Origin: Ambrosia x helenae
Lineage: Eukaryota; Streptophyta; Magnoliopsida; Asterales; Asteraceae
Length of the DNA: 64,000 bases
NCBI GenBank assembly: GCA_030844895.1
Contig: CM061226.1
Location: 50,094,898 to 50,158,897, forward strand
Direction of reading: 5' to 3'
The notes under the pieces were generated by a model. It did not search any database, was not told where the DNA came from, and was given only the letters and a program-made list of their open reading frames with translations. Positions 21,496-32,590 of the stretch are shown piece after piece (positions within the stretch are counted from its first letter, which is position 1; each line of letters opens with the position of its first letter). The position numbers and the translations under genes were made by a program.

Positions 21496-23363
21496 TACAT
21501 AAAAAAGCTAACGCACATTTGAAAAAGTAAAAAGTCTTAAACGTCAATTTAACATAATTAATACATATCATAGCAAAATTAATTAAAAAAACATTTTTGT
21601 CGATTTGTCTGCAACGTATGATATTATATTCTATGCAACGTGTATAATACATAATTTTATTCAATGAGTGTAATATATAAGTTTTTTAATGACCTAATTT
21701 CTTTTTATGAAAAAAAGTACATAACATTGTGGGTATGTTTTTTTTATCATTATGATCAAAATCAAAATCCTTCTATACAAAGCCAATCATCAATTCCCAG
21801 CCATGGGGCGTATGAAATCCAATACATAATTAGTTCTGAATTCAAACTTTAAAGATAAAGCTCATACTTAATAAAAAGTCTTGTTTGGTTGAAGAAGCTT
21901 CAAGCTTTTAGGTTAGGAGAAAAAGCTCCATAGTGGAACGTTCCTACTACTAGCGTTTAAAAAAACTACAAGCTTTTAGGGTATGTTTGTGACATTTAGC
22001 AAAAATTGAGGTAAATCCGTACAATATTAATATACGTAATGAACTAAAAAACTACAGTTTGGATTGAATTATTTTGGAATGATCTTCAAAGAATAGTAAA
22101 GTCCCTATATGATGCATGTTATTGCATTAGTTTTATTAGAAAAATGCCTTAGTTGAGGAATACTAATTAGTTTGGTATCGTAACTAAGGTGATACCAGGT
22201 ACACAATTAATAACTGAAACTGTCTCGGAGCTCTAAAATATCAAGAATATAGTATTTTCACTTCATAATAAGTTTTTTGGAGTTCCAAAACCATAATTGG
22301 AAGCTCGAAACCTAAATCTCCCAGCGGTTTGTTAACTTTGTGTATCGTCCTCGGTACGCGTATAACTTAGAGTTTAAATCAATTAAAGCCTAAAATAATT
22401 ATCAGCAAGAAAACTAATATTATTTGGGGATTTTATTGGGATAATTTAGTGTCCCAAAGGCTCGCGTTAAAAGGCCTAATAAAACCCGTAAAACAATACC
22501 CGGTAAAGGAGGGCTTCTAGAAGGATACTGTGCTATTGTGCAACGGACAAAAATCTCCCCAGAACACCCCCCACAGCCGTGTCACACCCCGCCTAGGCGG
22601 AAACACGGGAGGTAACGTCGAAAGGTTTTACAATGTTCAAGCAAACACGCAAAAACAATAATTGAAATTGATACCCAAATGTTAAAGTTTTACATAACAA
22701 AAGTTATTTGTCTTAGATTCGGGGCAACGTAACCATAAAACACATGTTAATGTTTGAAATTAAGAAGTTTCCCGGCAAATGAAGGCAGCAAAACGTGCGT
22801 GCTCAAATGTTTCTCAAGTCCCATGAAGTACAAATCAATTACCTAAAAAACATGCATAAATGTTTTGTCAACATAAAGCTGGTGAGTTCATAGGTGTAAG
22901 AGTTCACAAAGTAAATTAGTGAAATTCGTGTATGACCAATCAAAGCCTAGCTAAGATGCTAACTAATGTGCCAACATGAGCCCAGAATCAAACCTCTGAC
23001 GGTTGTGCCTCGCGCATTGTACATTAAAGAAAATGTAAGAATCGTAAGATACTAGCACTCTTTTGAATGTAACATGTTAACGCGACTAACCAAGAGTGGG
23101 GGTTTCAAATACAATAGATCTATTTAAGTGTTCCATGGCTAATTCCATAGTTAAAGGTTACTGTTAAACATATGTACGAGGACTATTGAGATCTCATGAA
23201 CCAATTGTTTTATGTTTCACATGGTAGTCATGATAGAATTCACTCCAAACAAATTGTAACTTGAATAAAGTAGCATGTTTTTCCCCCAATAATATGAAAA
23301 CAGTAAAAGGAGTCGTGAAACTCACCTTATGTTCATGTGAGTATGCTAGCAAATGGTAAGCCC
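21496..23363 (-). repeat. direct repeat copy 2, LTR-like, next to chromodomain pol
   Basis: Copy of 18,718-20,522 with clear but incomplete identity. TGTCACACCCCGCC with a following GGCGGAAACACGG at 22,569-22,610 resembles the reverse complement of the large LTR end. The right edge meets AAGCCCCTTATTTTTGGAAT, which reads on the minus strand as a polypurine-like AAATAAGGGG after the pol stop. Confidence 0.55.
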
Positions 23364-23384
23364 CTTATTTTTGGAATTCCGTCC

Positions 23385-23905
23385 TCAAAATTGAGTTGAG
23401 TCATCGAGTTTAGAAGCCTCTGGAAAAAGAGAAGGATACTTGCGTTTCATCTGGTCCTCGTGTTCCCAAGTGAACTCAGGTCCGTGCTTGGAATTCCATC
23501 TGACTTTGACAAGCTTGATTTGACTCTGTCTTAGTTTCTAGACTTTCCAATCCGTCACCTCGATTGGCTCTTCAATAAAGTGGAGTTTATCATCGATGTG
23601 TATTTCCTCGGGAGGTATGATTAGTGACTCTTAGAAAAACACTTCTTGAGATTAGACACATGAAAAGTATCATCAACACTACTTAGCTCTTATGGCAATT
23701 TGATCTTGTAGGTAACTGGACCAATTCTGGCTAGAATCTCAAACAGGCCTATGTATCTCGGGTTAAGCTTGCCACGTTTTCCAAAACAGGGTACAACTTC
23801 CAAGGTTAGAATTTCAAGAGCACTTTGTCACCAACTTGAAATTCCAATGGCTTACGCCTTCGGTCATCGTAGCTTTTCTGTGTGTCGCGAGAAGATAAGT
23901 GTAAG
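23385..23905 (-). pseudogene. integrase C-terminus with chromodomain (chromovirus, Tekay/Del type)
   Basis: On the minus strand: RRRKPLEFQVGDKVLLK, then after a frameshift PCFGKRGKLNPRYIGLFEIL, then LSSVDDTFHVSNLKKCFS. The chromodomain block follows (LIIPPEEIHIDDKLHFIEEP, IKLVKVRWNSKHGPEFTWEH) and the frame ends at TGA 23,385-23,387. Chromodomains tether chromovirus integrase to marked heterochromatin. Three in-frame stops and one shift make it dead. Upstream pol is missing beyond 23,905, where unrelated sequence begins. It is the only trace of a chromovirus pol in the window. Confidence 0.88.
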
Positions 23906-25820
23906 GAATCCTCCTCTTCCGCCTGTGAAGATGTTGGGCTGCCAGAGAAGCAGGCAAAGAGGAGGAAGTTGAAAAAGGTGTCTGACCAGGCCGGGTCAGT
24001 TCAGAGTTGGTGATGCAGCGCCTTGAGGAGCTGGCGTCCACCCAAAGGAAGGTCCCTGGTCAGGACCTTCAGCGATGAAGGGGGGGGGGGTTGGGGAGAC
24101 TAAAAAGTCTAACCCCACCCTGAGTAGTGAGACAGCGTTGAAGGAGCCGCGACCACAATTCTCCCTCTGCATCATCCCTCCCCCTCACCGCGAACTAATC
24201 CTTCAAAAAACTTAGAAGAAGACCACTTGTAAGTAATTTTGCTTTATCGCGTTTGTTTCGCGCCCATATAATATCTTGTCCTTATTTTAACTTATGTTGT
24301 TTTTGTAGCTTCTGGTTCAAAGATTATTCCTTCTCCTGTTCTAACTCCTACTGAAGAGGAGATTATGTAGCAACTCATGTCTGAGAAGCTGGTACATGGG
24401 TTGAATGAGAAGAAGGAAAAGGAAGAGGGGTTAAGGAAGGAGGAGGAGTCGGCCGAGGCTAAGGCAAAGGTCGAAGCCGTTGAGAATAAGGCCGAGGCCA
24501 AGGGGCTTGAGACGGAGGCTAAGTCAAAAGCCAAAGACGATGTCGCGCCAAAAAAGCTATGGAGCAGAAGGCGGAAACATTGAGGCTATGTCTTGAGAAG
24601 GATTTGGTGTAGAATGCTGAGGTTGGCCGCTTCTTGCTTAAGTCTCAAGGCAAGCATCATATTTATTCGCAGAAGGGGATTATGAAGGTGGTGAATACCC
24701 ACTTTGCCAACCCCCTTCTGGTGAAGGAATTTATGGAGACCGTCATCCCTCCAAAGGAAATGGTGTATCAAGACGGGCTGGAACGGCCAGACCTTATTTC
24801 TGACCTTTGTGTCAATGTCGTCGTCAATGTTGCTACGATGAATTCTTTAAAACGTCGAGACCTGGAGATTTAACGCAACATTGCTGAGCCTAAAGATGCC
24901 CATGCTGCGGTAGTGCACCAAGTGGACCGGATGCACGATATCAAGAAGGTGGATTGACTCCTGCAAGTCCACCAACGCTGAAATGATGAAGATTAGGGAG
25001 CCTATTCAAATACTGCAAAAAGAGAACTCTCAACTTCTTGTTTCCGCCGACAATCATTCCAAGGCTTTGGAAGTGCGAGATTCCAAGGTTGCGGTCGCGC
25101 AGTCTGAAATCCAGAATAAAGATAAGGAGCTCATGGTTCTGACCTACCGCGTGTCCCTCTTGGAGTCCGAGAAGGATGCCTAGGTAAAGGAGGAGGAGCT
25201 GGACACGGAGAGGGCTTCTCTAGAAGAAGCACAGACCGTCGCTACATTGGAGGTTGAGAACTCCAAGGCATTTCTTGATGAAGCTTCAGTTACACAGGAG
25301 AAGGCCCAGAAGGCAATGCGCTGGGTGATGACAGAGAGCGTCTTTGGGGTAAGTTAACTTTGACGCTCTTTCTTCTTTCATAAATTGTATAAAAAAATTT
25401 CTAACACATGATCTTCTTTTTCATAACTTCAAGTGGTTCTAGAACTAGCCCAAGCTGGGGACCAGGTTGCTACCATTGCTGCTGCTGCCTGCACTGCTAG
25501 TTATGCGGATAGGTTTGACAGTGGCTACCATCATGCGCTGGATCAAAGGAACATAGATGAAGTGGAGCATTATGGGAAGCCCCTTGAGAAGGAGTTGAGG
25601 CTGACCTTGCTAAGTTTGAGCATGTTCAGTATCGTATCCTTAAGGTTGTTGAAGAATGTAACCAATACGCGGACCCAGCTGGCACCCTCCATTTCCTCAT
25701 AGAAGAATCAGACCATTTAGGTGCAGAAGCGGCGAAGACGGCAGAGCAGGAAGAGGTGCATCGCCTGGAGGCGGAGCGTCTGGCGGCGGGTGTGCTAGGA
25801 CATAAACAACTATCATGATG
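23906..25820 (+). pseudogene. coiled-coil additional ORF, spliced-looking, antisense to neighbouring pol
   Basis: The pieces form a lysine- and glutamate-rich coiled-coil protein. Exon-like parts are at about 23,906-24,228, 24,310-25,348 (EKKEKEEGLRKEEESAEAKA, later REPIQILQKENSQLL) and 25,434-25,790 (AAACTASYADRFDSGYHHAL). Between them lie stretches with GTAAGT at 24,230 and TTTTGTAG at 24,302, and GTAAGT at 25,349 with TTCAAG at 25,428. I know this type from plant proteins labelled 'gypsy-type' that occur with Tat-lineage elements. It lies downstream of and opposite to the integrase at 26,150-26,680, as an antisense additional ORF would. Several stops break it. Confidence 0.55.
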
Positions 25821-26149
25821 ACAATGAACAACTCGTAGATTTCGATGGGTCTAATTAGGTAGCACTGGTGTCCTGTTTGTATATGTTTTTGAATTTCCTT
25901 GTAAATATTCTAAGGCCTTTATTGCCTCATTAATGAAATGAAGTTCCGTTCTTATCCTTATGTTGTGCGCCATTTTCTTCCTTATAAGTTGAATACTTAT
26001 TGGGAGTCTTGTCTTTTAACCTAGACTTTTTCTCATGAGTATGTAGTCTGGCGTCCGGTGTTTAGAGACCCCGCGCCTTGAAGACTAATGCGCTAAGTAG
26101 TGAACACAATAACATAAGTATGAAAGCACTTTCATTGAAATTTAAAGAA
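25821..26149. other. short non-coding stretch between ORF and integrase tail
   Basis: Nothing identified. It reads like the untranslated end of the upstream ORF (AATAAAG-free, T-rich) followed by the 3' end of the minus-strand pol. Confidence 0.4.
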
Positions 26150-26680
26150 GTAGGCGTGAGTAGCCCATACTGTACAAAGAAATTAATAAAACAAGTACGA
26201 AGTTGTGCAGCGTTCCAAGAACATGGGATAGGCATGCCATCTACTTTTTTCCAGCGCAAAGGCACCCTTTCCCAAGATTTCTTGAATCTTGTTTTGACCT
26301 TCCCAGTTAGGAGCCAACTTTCCTTTTCTGCATTAGAGGCTTCATTTCTCCGAAAGACATAGTCCCCAACATTGAATTTGCACAACTTTACTCGTTGGTT
26401 GTAGTAGCGCTCCAGTTGTTTCTTGTACTTGGCTTCTTTGATTGCAGCGAGTTCACGCCGTTCTTCTTGCAAGTCAAGGTTTGAGCTTAGCTCGATTTCG
26501 TGAGTTCCCTTGTCCGCCATGAGGACCCTTGTGAAGGGCATCCAATTTCAGCGAATATGACGGCCTCAGAATCGTACGTGAGGCTGAACGGAGCTTCATA
26601 GTTGCTCGTTTTTTTAGAGTGCGATGAGCCCATAGAGCATGTGGAACTTCATCCACCCAACCTGTTCGCTTGGTGCAGGT
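26150..26680 (-). pseudogene. integrase C-terminal fragment (Tat lineage, second family)
   Basis: On the minus strand: GWVDEVPHALWAHRTLKK is followed by frameshifts, then LQEERRELAAIKEAKYKKQL, YYNQRVKLCKFNVGDYVFRR and a final SWNAAQLRTC. This is the region after the catalytic glutamate, ending with the DNA-binding C-terminus. The family differs from element B (ERRELAAI instead of LQDATTN). The catalytic core is absent. Its right edge, near 26,668-26,680, meets sequence of another origin. Confidence 0.8.
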
Positions 26681-26772
26681 GTGTCAGTTTCTTCTGATTG
26701 TGCAGCAACTGTCTGTTCAGTCCAGTTTTCGTCTGTTTTCTTCAACTTCGTCTTTGGGGCGTCGTTTAAGAC
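26681..26772 (-). other. open, exon-like stretch with splice acceptor
   Basis: On the minus strand a T-rich tract ending in TTATTGCAG precedes an open frame (DAPKTKLKKTDENWTEQTVA and more acidic residues) that runs without stop into the integrase fragment. I do not recognise the protein. It may be the last exon of the post-pol gene of the Athila element, but this is not established. Confidence 0.3.
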
Positions 26773-28061
26773 CTGCAATAACAATACAAAGCGATTAAGT
26801 ACCGAATTCGTGCAATTATGGTCGAAAACGAGTAATTTGGGAGTTTAATCGGGGATTTATATATGTATAATTTAACGTATATCAAACCTCCCCACACTTG
26901 AATTTTGCTTGTCCTCAAGCAAACAGCTGAACAAAAATAACGAAAAACTCGCCAAATGGCAACAAAGACAAAATAACCTGTACAGATAATAATAATCAAG
27001 CGAACAAATATATAAAAACAAGTGACAAGACAACTAAAAGGAGACTTTTCACTTCCGATCAACATAGCACGTAAACCCGTACACGACTCACAATGTTCAC
27101 ACACACTCGGTTTTATTTATGATACATACATGTAATTTGTATGCGTAAATCGCTCCATTGCCAAGACAATGAATCGTGCAATATCATAAGCTTGTCAAAG
27201 GATCTAATCTACGCCAACTAACGTGTGAAAAAGCACAAATCAAGAGGTCTTATAAGGGTTGTAATGTTAGGCAAAGGTAAGGGTGCGGAATGGATATTTA
27301 CAGTGACGAATCGGCTAAAACTCGGCGGTTATGTCTAACTATCAGAAATAAACACAACTATACAAAACACACGCGAATATAGGCGATTTTTATTCAAATA
27401 GAACTAAACACACAAATTATAACTGTAAAGTCCTGAAAACTGCTCGAACACTGCTAATTCACCCTATTTTAGGGTAATCTATTTTTCTGGATTTTTTTAT
27501 ACATATCGAATATAAGACGAATATAAACAACACACAGGCTCTAAATATATAAACCCGAACATGAACTATTTACAACACATAAACGAGTTAAACAATAACC
27601 TAAACCGAGTTTCTACATAAAAGGTTAAAAACAAAAAGGCTAAATTTGGTTAAGTGGTGAAATGGTGCGGTAAATAAGAAAAAACACGAGATTAGGCTCA
27701 ACATAGTTAACTAGTGGATAACATTTAGGTGCGGGTAACAGATAGAAGGAAAAGAAAGGCTAAATCAAAACAGTATTCTAAATGCCTCAATCATTTTCAT
27801 ACAATATCACACGAATCTGATCTATACAAGCATACTAATGACAAGTTCTAAATTGCACAAAACATCCGGCTCACTCGATAAGCATATCAAAGAAATGAAA
27901 TCTACACTAATAGGCTTAAATGCTCACCTAACCGGAAGGAAATGGGTGCAAGTGTACGAATTTAGTATGCTAGTATCACGTCTGTTTGTCGTGCCTCAAG
28001 TTATCTTTATCAAAAATTGGTTAAGCTTGATGTTTATATATATATATATATAAATATATAT
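26773..28061 (-). other. non-coding 3' region of the Athila-type element
   Basis: No gene seen. On the minus strand TTTGCTTGAGGACAAGCAAA and AAGTGTGGGGAGGTTTGATA lie near 26,885-26,935; 'AAGTGTGGGG' blocks of this kind are typical of the 3' half of Athila elements. The remainder (27,000-28,020) is AT-rich without features. No 3' LTR matching 57,563-59,031 was found here. Confidence 0.45.
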
Positions 28062-28476
28062 AGGAAGTATAGGGAGAAAACCCTTCAAAATGAGAAAACT
28101 CTAGAAAACCCTCAAAAAAACCTACTTCCCGAGCTTTTTTTTTTTTTTAAATTAGGGCATGTAATATACATGTTTTTAAGTGTTTTGAGCCAAAAAAATC
28201 AAAAAAATGCCGAAGGTTTTTTTTTAAAAAAAATAAGTTTTGCATCATAACATATGTTAGCTTATTTTTGCACTGGTAACATATGTTATGATGCAAAACT
28301 TATTTTAAAAAAAAAAAAAAACCCTTCGGCGCTTTTTTGATTTTTTTTGGCTCAAAACACTCAAAAACATGTATATTACATGCCCTAATTTGTTTAAAAA
28401 AAAAAAGCTCGGGAAATAGGTTTTTTGAGGGTTTTCTAGAGTTTTCTCATTATTTAGGGTTTCCGTATTATCCATC

Positions 28477-28480
<4 letters not shown>
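28062..28480. mobile_element. foldback MITE within (AT)n, about 420 bp
   Basis: The element is nearly one perfect palindrome. The left arm (AGAAAACTCTAGAAAACCCT, CCCGAGC, CATGTAATATACATG, AACATATGTTA) returns inverted in the right arm. The short loop TAGCTTATTTTTGCACTGG is centred at about 28,268. (AT)n tracts flank both sides. No coding capacity. A shortened copy lies at 47,340-47,672. Confidence 0.85.

Positions 28481-28540
<60 letters not shown>
28481..28540. repeat. (AT)30 microsatellite between two TIR elements
   Basis: A pure run of about 30 AT units connects the foldback element on its left with the TIR element on its right. Confidence 0.97.
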
Positions 28541-28545
<5 letters not shown>

Positions 28546-29182
28546 TAGGATCAAATGAGAACTGTACCGAGTTGCAAGAAATCGAGAACTCTTGCGGACC
28601 GTTGATCTTAATGATCTAATGGTTGAGATCAAATGATGGACTTTTTTGTCTTGACTTCATTACTAAGTATTATTTTAATGTAATAAAGTACATTAAGGGG
28701 TATTAAGGTAAATATACCATGTGAGAGAAAATAATTAACATAATATCATACTAATTTTTTTTTCAATAATTCAATATATCATATTTTTTTTAAACTATAT
28801 TTTTTTTTATTTTTTTTTTGCTTTTTTAAAACAAAATAATAAGATAAATCTGATGAGGTTAATTTACTGACATAATTATTTACACAAGTGTAAATCTGCC
28901 ATACACAAAACTACTACATTCGTATTACACCAGTGTAAAACCAAACAAATATCACAAAAATCGTATTGCAATCGTACAATCGTATTACACCACTGTAAAT
29001 TCCCCCACAAAACATCAACAAAAATGTATTACATCAGTGTAAAACAAACAAAAAAAAAATTTTTCAAACATAAAAAAATCGTATATTTTACACTAGTTTT
29101 AACATCATCATCATCTTCACAGCATCATTTCCTGACAAAACCAAAACTCCAACATAAAAAATCTAACTTTTTCACAAATAAA

Positions 29183-29222
<40 letters not shown>

Positions 29223-29268
29223 CAGAAACAATAATAATAATAATAATAACAACAACAACAACAACAGC

Positions 29269-29304
<36 letters not shown>

Positions 29305-29864
29305 AACAACAACAACAACAACAATAATAATAATAATCATAATAATAATAATAATAATAATAATAATTACCTGTACAGTCACCATCATCAAAACCATCGC
29401 TGGACCAACAGCACCTCCCCCACCGTCGAACCATCAACCACCACCAAAACCCTCATTCAGATCCACCCAAACCACCATTCGAACCACCTGCAAAATCCAT
29501 CGTCTCCCTGTCCCACCCCTCCCGTCCGTTGATTCACCACAGCCCCCAAAACCACCGTCAGACGTCATCCATCAAACCACCATCACCCCACCTGAAAAAC
29601 ACCGTCAGACGCCGTCACAGCCCCCCCTCTAACAACCACCACCGTCGACCATCGAATCACCACACCCTTGAAACCTCTAAAAAAACCCACCACATCCACC
29701 ACCACCATCATCGACCACCACAGCTCCTCCCATCGACCACCACCTAACACTCTAAACCTCACCACCATCGATCTCTTCTTTATTTTAGAGAGGGAGAGAG
29801 AGATACGTGTGTGTTTGTGTGTGAAAGAGGTGAGAGAGATCAGATTCTTATATTGTTATTATTA

Positions 29865-29908
<44 letters not shown>

Positions 29909-30101
29909 TAAAAGGGTAGTTGGGTGGGGTGGGGTGTTATTATTACTAAACTACCCCTAAGTACTTGTGTATAAAGTCTCTTTTGCCCTTGATTAAAAAA
30001 AATACCAAAAAAATACAAATCTGATGATGTGGCATTTGTTGATTGGTCCATTGGAGTTCTCAAGTTCTTGCAACTCAATGGAGATCTCATTTGATCCAGA
30101 T

Positions 30102-30104
<3 letters not shown>
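28541..30104. mobile_element. TIR element with TTACAC palindromes, microsatellite-flanked, 1,564 bp
   Basis: The left end (AGGGTTAGGATCAAATGAGA, then GAGTTGCAAGAA and GAGAACTC) matches the reverse complement of the right end at 30,045-30,104 over about 55 bp. Pure (AT)n tracts flank both sides (28,481-28,540 and 30,103-30,175). Four subterminal copies of TTACAC(NN)GTGTAA lie at 28,878-29,042. The interior has a long (AAT)n/(AAC)n tract (29,183-29,367), CCACC-rich sequence to 29,770, GA-rich sequence and (TTA)n at 29,855-29,908. No transposase is present, so it is non-autonomous. Confidence 0.75.
29183..29367. repeat. (AAT)n/(AAC)n compound microsatellite
   Basis: AAT and AAC triplets alternate in blocks over about 185 bp. 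The long open frames that run through it are an effect of the triplet repeat. Confidence 0.95.
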
Positions 30105-30171
<67 letters not shown>

Positions 30172-30175
30172 TATA
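30103..30175. repeat. (AT)n microsatellite, right flank of the TIR element
   Basis: About 35 AT units with two AATA interruptions. Confidence 0.95.
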
Positions 30176-30544
30176 CAAGAGGACACACAAGAACAAGATA
30201 TAATCCCTACCCACACTTAAACGTCAAATTGTCCCCAATGTGAAAATAGATAGCGTTTATGAATTAGCTAACTATTGTGTGAAAAAGGAGAAAAATACTC
30301 CCCTGGTGTCGAAGAAATATCTGGACAAATAAACGGCATAGAGCATCCAAAACGGTGCTCGCCAGTTTCCTGCATAATCAACATTGTTGACAACAACAAA
30401 CACAACCATCATCATCCACCAAATAAAACAAACTAAATTAAAATTAAAGTATTGAAAGGAAATAAATAAAGTACAAGTACAAACCAAAGATGTCTTGGGT
30501 GCAAGCACCCAAAATATAGTATGAATACAAAGAAAAAAACAACT
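30176..30544 (-). other. non-coding end after the post-pol ORF of the Athila element
   Basis: No gene seen. On the minus strand TTGGGGACAATTTGACGTTT followed by AAGTGTGGGTAGGG (30,205-30,240) is the kind of block found after the post-pol region of Athila elements. Confidence 0.5.
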
Positions 30545-31440
30545 AACATAGAGCTGCAATGTGGTCTAAGGGGCTACTGGTCGCCCCCTTCACCGTGATG
30601 AGTACCGAAGTAACCTGGGTGAGCTCGCTCAAGACTGCCAAAAATATACTTGAAGCCTCTGTGCATCTCCTGGCGCATGTACCTCTACTCTTGCTGAATG
30701 ATCTCCTGCTGCCTTCCCTGGTTCCGCACATTCAGCTCAATGGCCTGGTACTGACTATAGAACTCGGGGTATGAAGGGATATCAGGTGGCCAATGAAACT
30801 GTTGGTGTGGATCATGGTGGGGGCCTGGATCATGTACTCACCTCCATGAATCTCGCTTCCTTCATTCTTCCATCCTGCTGTGCAAAAGAACTCGGCCATT
30901 CGTGCTGCCAAGTTCAGGAGGTTACCTGTAGACAAATGATACAAAAATAATAGGTCAAGAGTTGGACAGTTCCCTGAACTGTCCTTTCGCCCACAGATAG
31001 TGCGACTGAATATGAAGTGTATCATCCTTAGGAGAGGATCCCGAATCTTCGTAGCCATGGCTGACCTAGGATTGTAGGCCGGACCTACAACTATCGAATC
31101 CCAAAAATTAACTCGGTTATCATTATCCTGGAAGTTGTGCACCAAAGAAAAAATATCTGTATCTATGTCGTCTGAGCTGTAAATCCCGAGTTTCTTCCCT
31201 AACTTTTCCACCGACCACTTATCCCATTCCCCCCAAGCCTAAAGGAAACATTTTTTTCATGAGAGTTTCGGATTTCCCCTTCTCTCGGCTTCGAGTAAGA
31301 ATAGGAATCAAGGAATTCTAAAGTGAGCTCAAGGTACACGGGTTTGACAATGTTCAGCAGGTGGGCCATGGGTGTTGAAGACTTTATTGAATCATGGTGC
31401 TTCTTTCTTCAAGCGGTTGTTAAATGTCAGGAATGCTTGG
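30545..31440 (-). pseudogene. post-pol ORF of the Athila element (plant transposon protein type)
   Basis: On the minus strand: HLLNIVKPVYLELTLEFLDS, then after shifts GEWDKWSVEKLGKKLGIYSS, KIRDPLLRMIHFIFSRTICG and TLDLLFLYHLSTGNLLNLAA. I recognise the 'RDPLLRMIHF...GR' and 'DLLFLYHLSTG' pattern from proteins named putative plant transposon protein, which lie in the env position of Athila elements. No signal peptide or membrane segment shows it to be an envelope protein. The frame from 31,211 to 30,732 is open for 159 codons; at least one shift lies upstream near 31,250. Confidence 0.65.
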
Positions 31441-32590
31441 TTATTCATTTGCATACAAAAACACATACCAATTTGTTAGCATATAAAAGTTGAGGTCCCA
31501 ATGGTCAAACATGCGGCTGCGAAGTTTCTGATGTGAATCTGATGGTCCCGCACGGTCATGCAAAAGTTGTGCACTACCGTGCGGGTCATCTCAGCCTATG
31601 TTCCCGAGCTACACTGCCTGTTGCACTGGCAGTGCAATCTGATTTCCTTGTCTCGCACGGTCGTGTGGTGAACCCGCACTACCGTGTGGGTCAGTGCACT
31701 CGGTGATTCTAAGCTGCATTGCCCGTGCCTGACTGGTGCAAACCACTTCTTCACTACAGTGCAGAAGTCTGCATTACCGTGTGGGAGTGCCAGATATCAA
31801 ACAAAACACCCAGGTCTCATAAAGTTTTGCTAAAAACTTTACAAATGGGTGTTTTTGGGTAGCATTGCACGGTTATTACATAATATAAACAAAAACCAAC
31901 AAAGATTTACACAAATACTACAACATTTGTGGGTTTGTTTGAGATTTATGAAGAAACCCCCCCCCAAATCTTGACCTAGAAACTAAAAACGATCAGATCT
32001 AAGCTAAAAACGCATAAAACATGTGAAATATTATGAAGGGATTCGTACCTTGTTGATTTAGGAGGCAAAGAGTCAAAGATCTTGTGAAAAAGATGATATT
32101 CTCGATGATTTTCGAGTCAGAATGGTGATGCAGCCGTGTTTTCTAGGGTTATGAACTTAAGGGTTTTTATATATGCCCGAAATTGGGCTTGGCTTTTTGG
32201 CCCGCACAGTCGTGCGACACCCCTTGCGCTATACACTGCACCAGCGTTCCGACCAGGGGTGCTGCCCAGCTCGCCCCGCACGGTCGTGCGGGACCTGCAG
32301 ATTTGAATTCTGCAGCTCCAGTTTTCTGCGCAGCGCCCCTATTTTGTCCGAAAACATCAATTTATCTATGTATAACCTGTTTGTAGACTCTTTGTGCTCC
32401 ATTGCTCCTTCCGGCTCTGATCAAACATGTACGAACCTGCACACGACTCAAAACTACGTTAAAAACTAAGAAAATAAAATAAATTAAGAAATAAACTAAA
32501 CTAATTACATATTTACCCCTGGGCGCGCCAAAACACGCCATGATAGTTTTATTAACGAGTCACTAGCTAGACTCACCTCCCCATGCTTGT
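31441..32590 (-). other. spacer between integrase and post-pol ORF with hairpin motifs
   Basis: No gene seen. The self-complementary motif CCCGCACGGTCGTGCGGG and its variants occur at about 31,553, 31,580, 31,655, 31,672, 32,203 and 32,276. TTGCACTGGCAGTGCAA lies at about 31,620. The same motifs occur in the 5' LTR at 58,920-58,995. Confidence 0.6.

Noticed and set aside
21227..21664. 145-codon minus-strand frame near 21.2-21.7 kb
   Set aside because: It crosses the border between the LTR-like fragment and direct repeat copy 2, and the fragment's other copy at 59,598-59,864 does not keep the full frame; no protein similarity seen.
24377..25790. Intact host gene with introns
   Set aside because: Intron-like gaps exist, but stops at several points, the retroelement neighbours and the missing start and 5' half argue for a broken element ORF.
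26773..28020. 3' LTR of the Athila element
   Set aside because: No convincing match to the 5' LTR at 57,563-59,031 was found, so the left end of the element is left open.
29024..29632. 202-codon open frame with N, T, I and P runs, and the opposite poly-Y, poly-V and poly-I frames
   Set aside because: These are triplet-repeat and CCACC-repeat effects inside a TIR element; no real coding signature.
30545..31440. True envelope gene
   Set aside because: The post-pol ORF resembles the putative plant transposon protein type, and shows no signal peptide, membrane anchor or fusion region.
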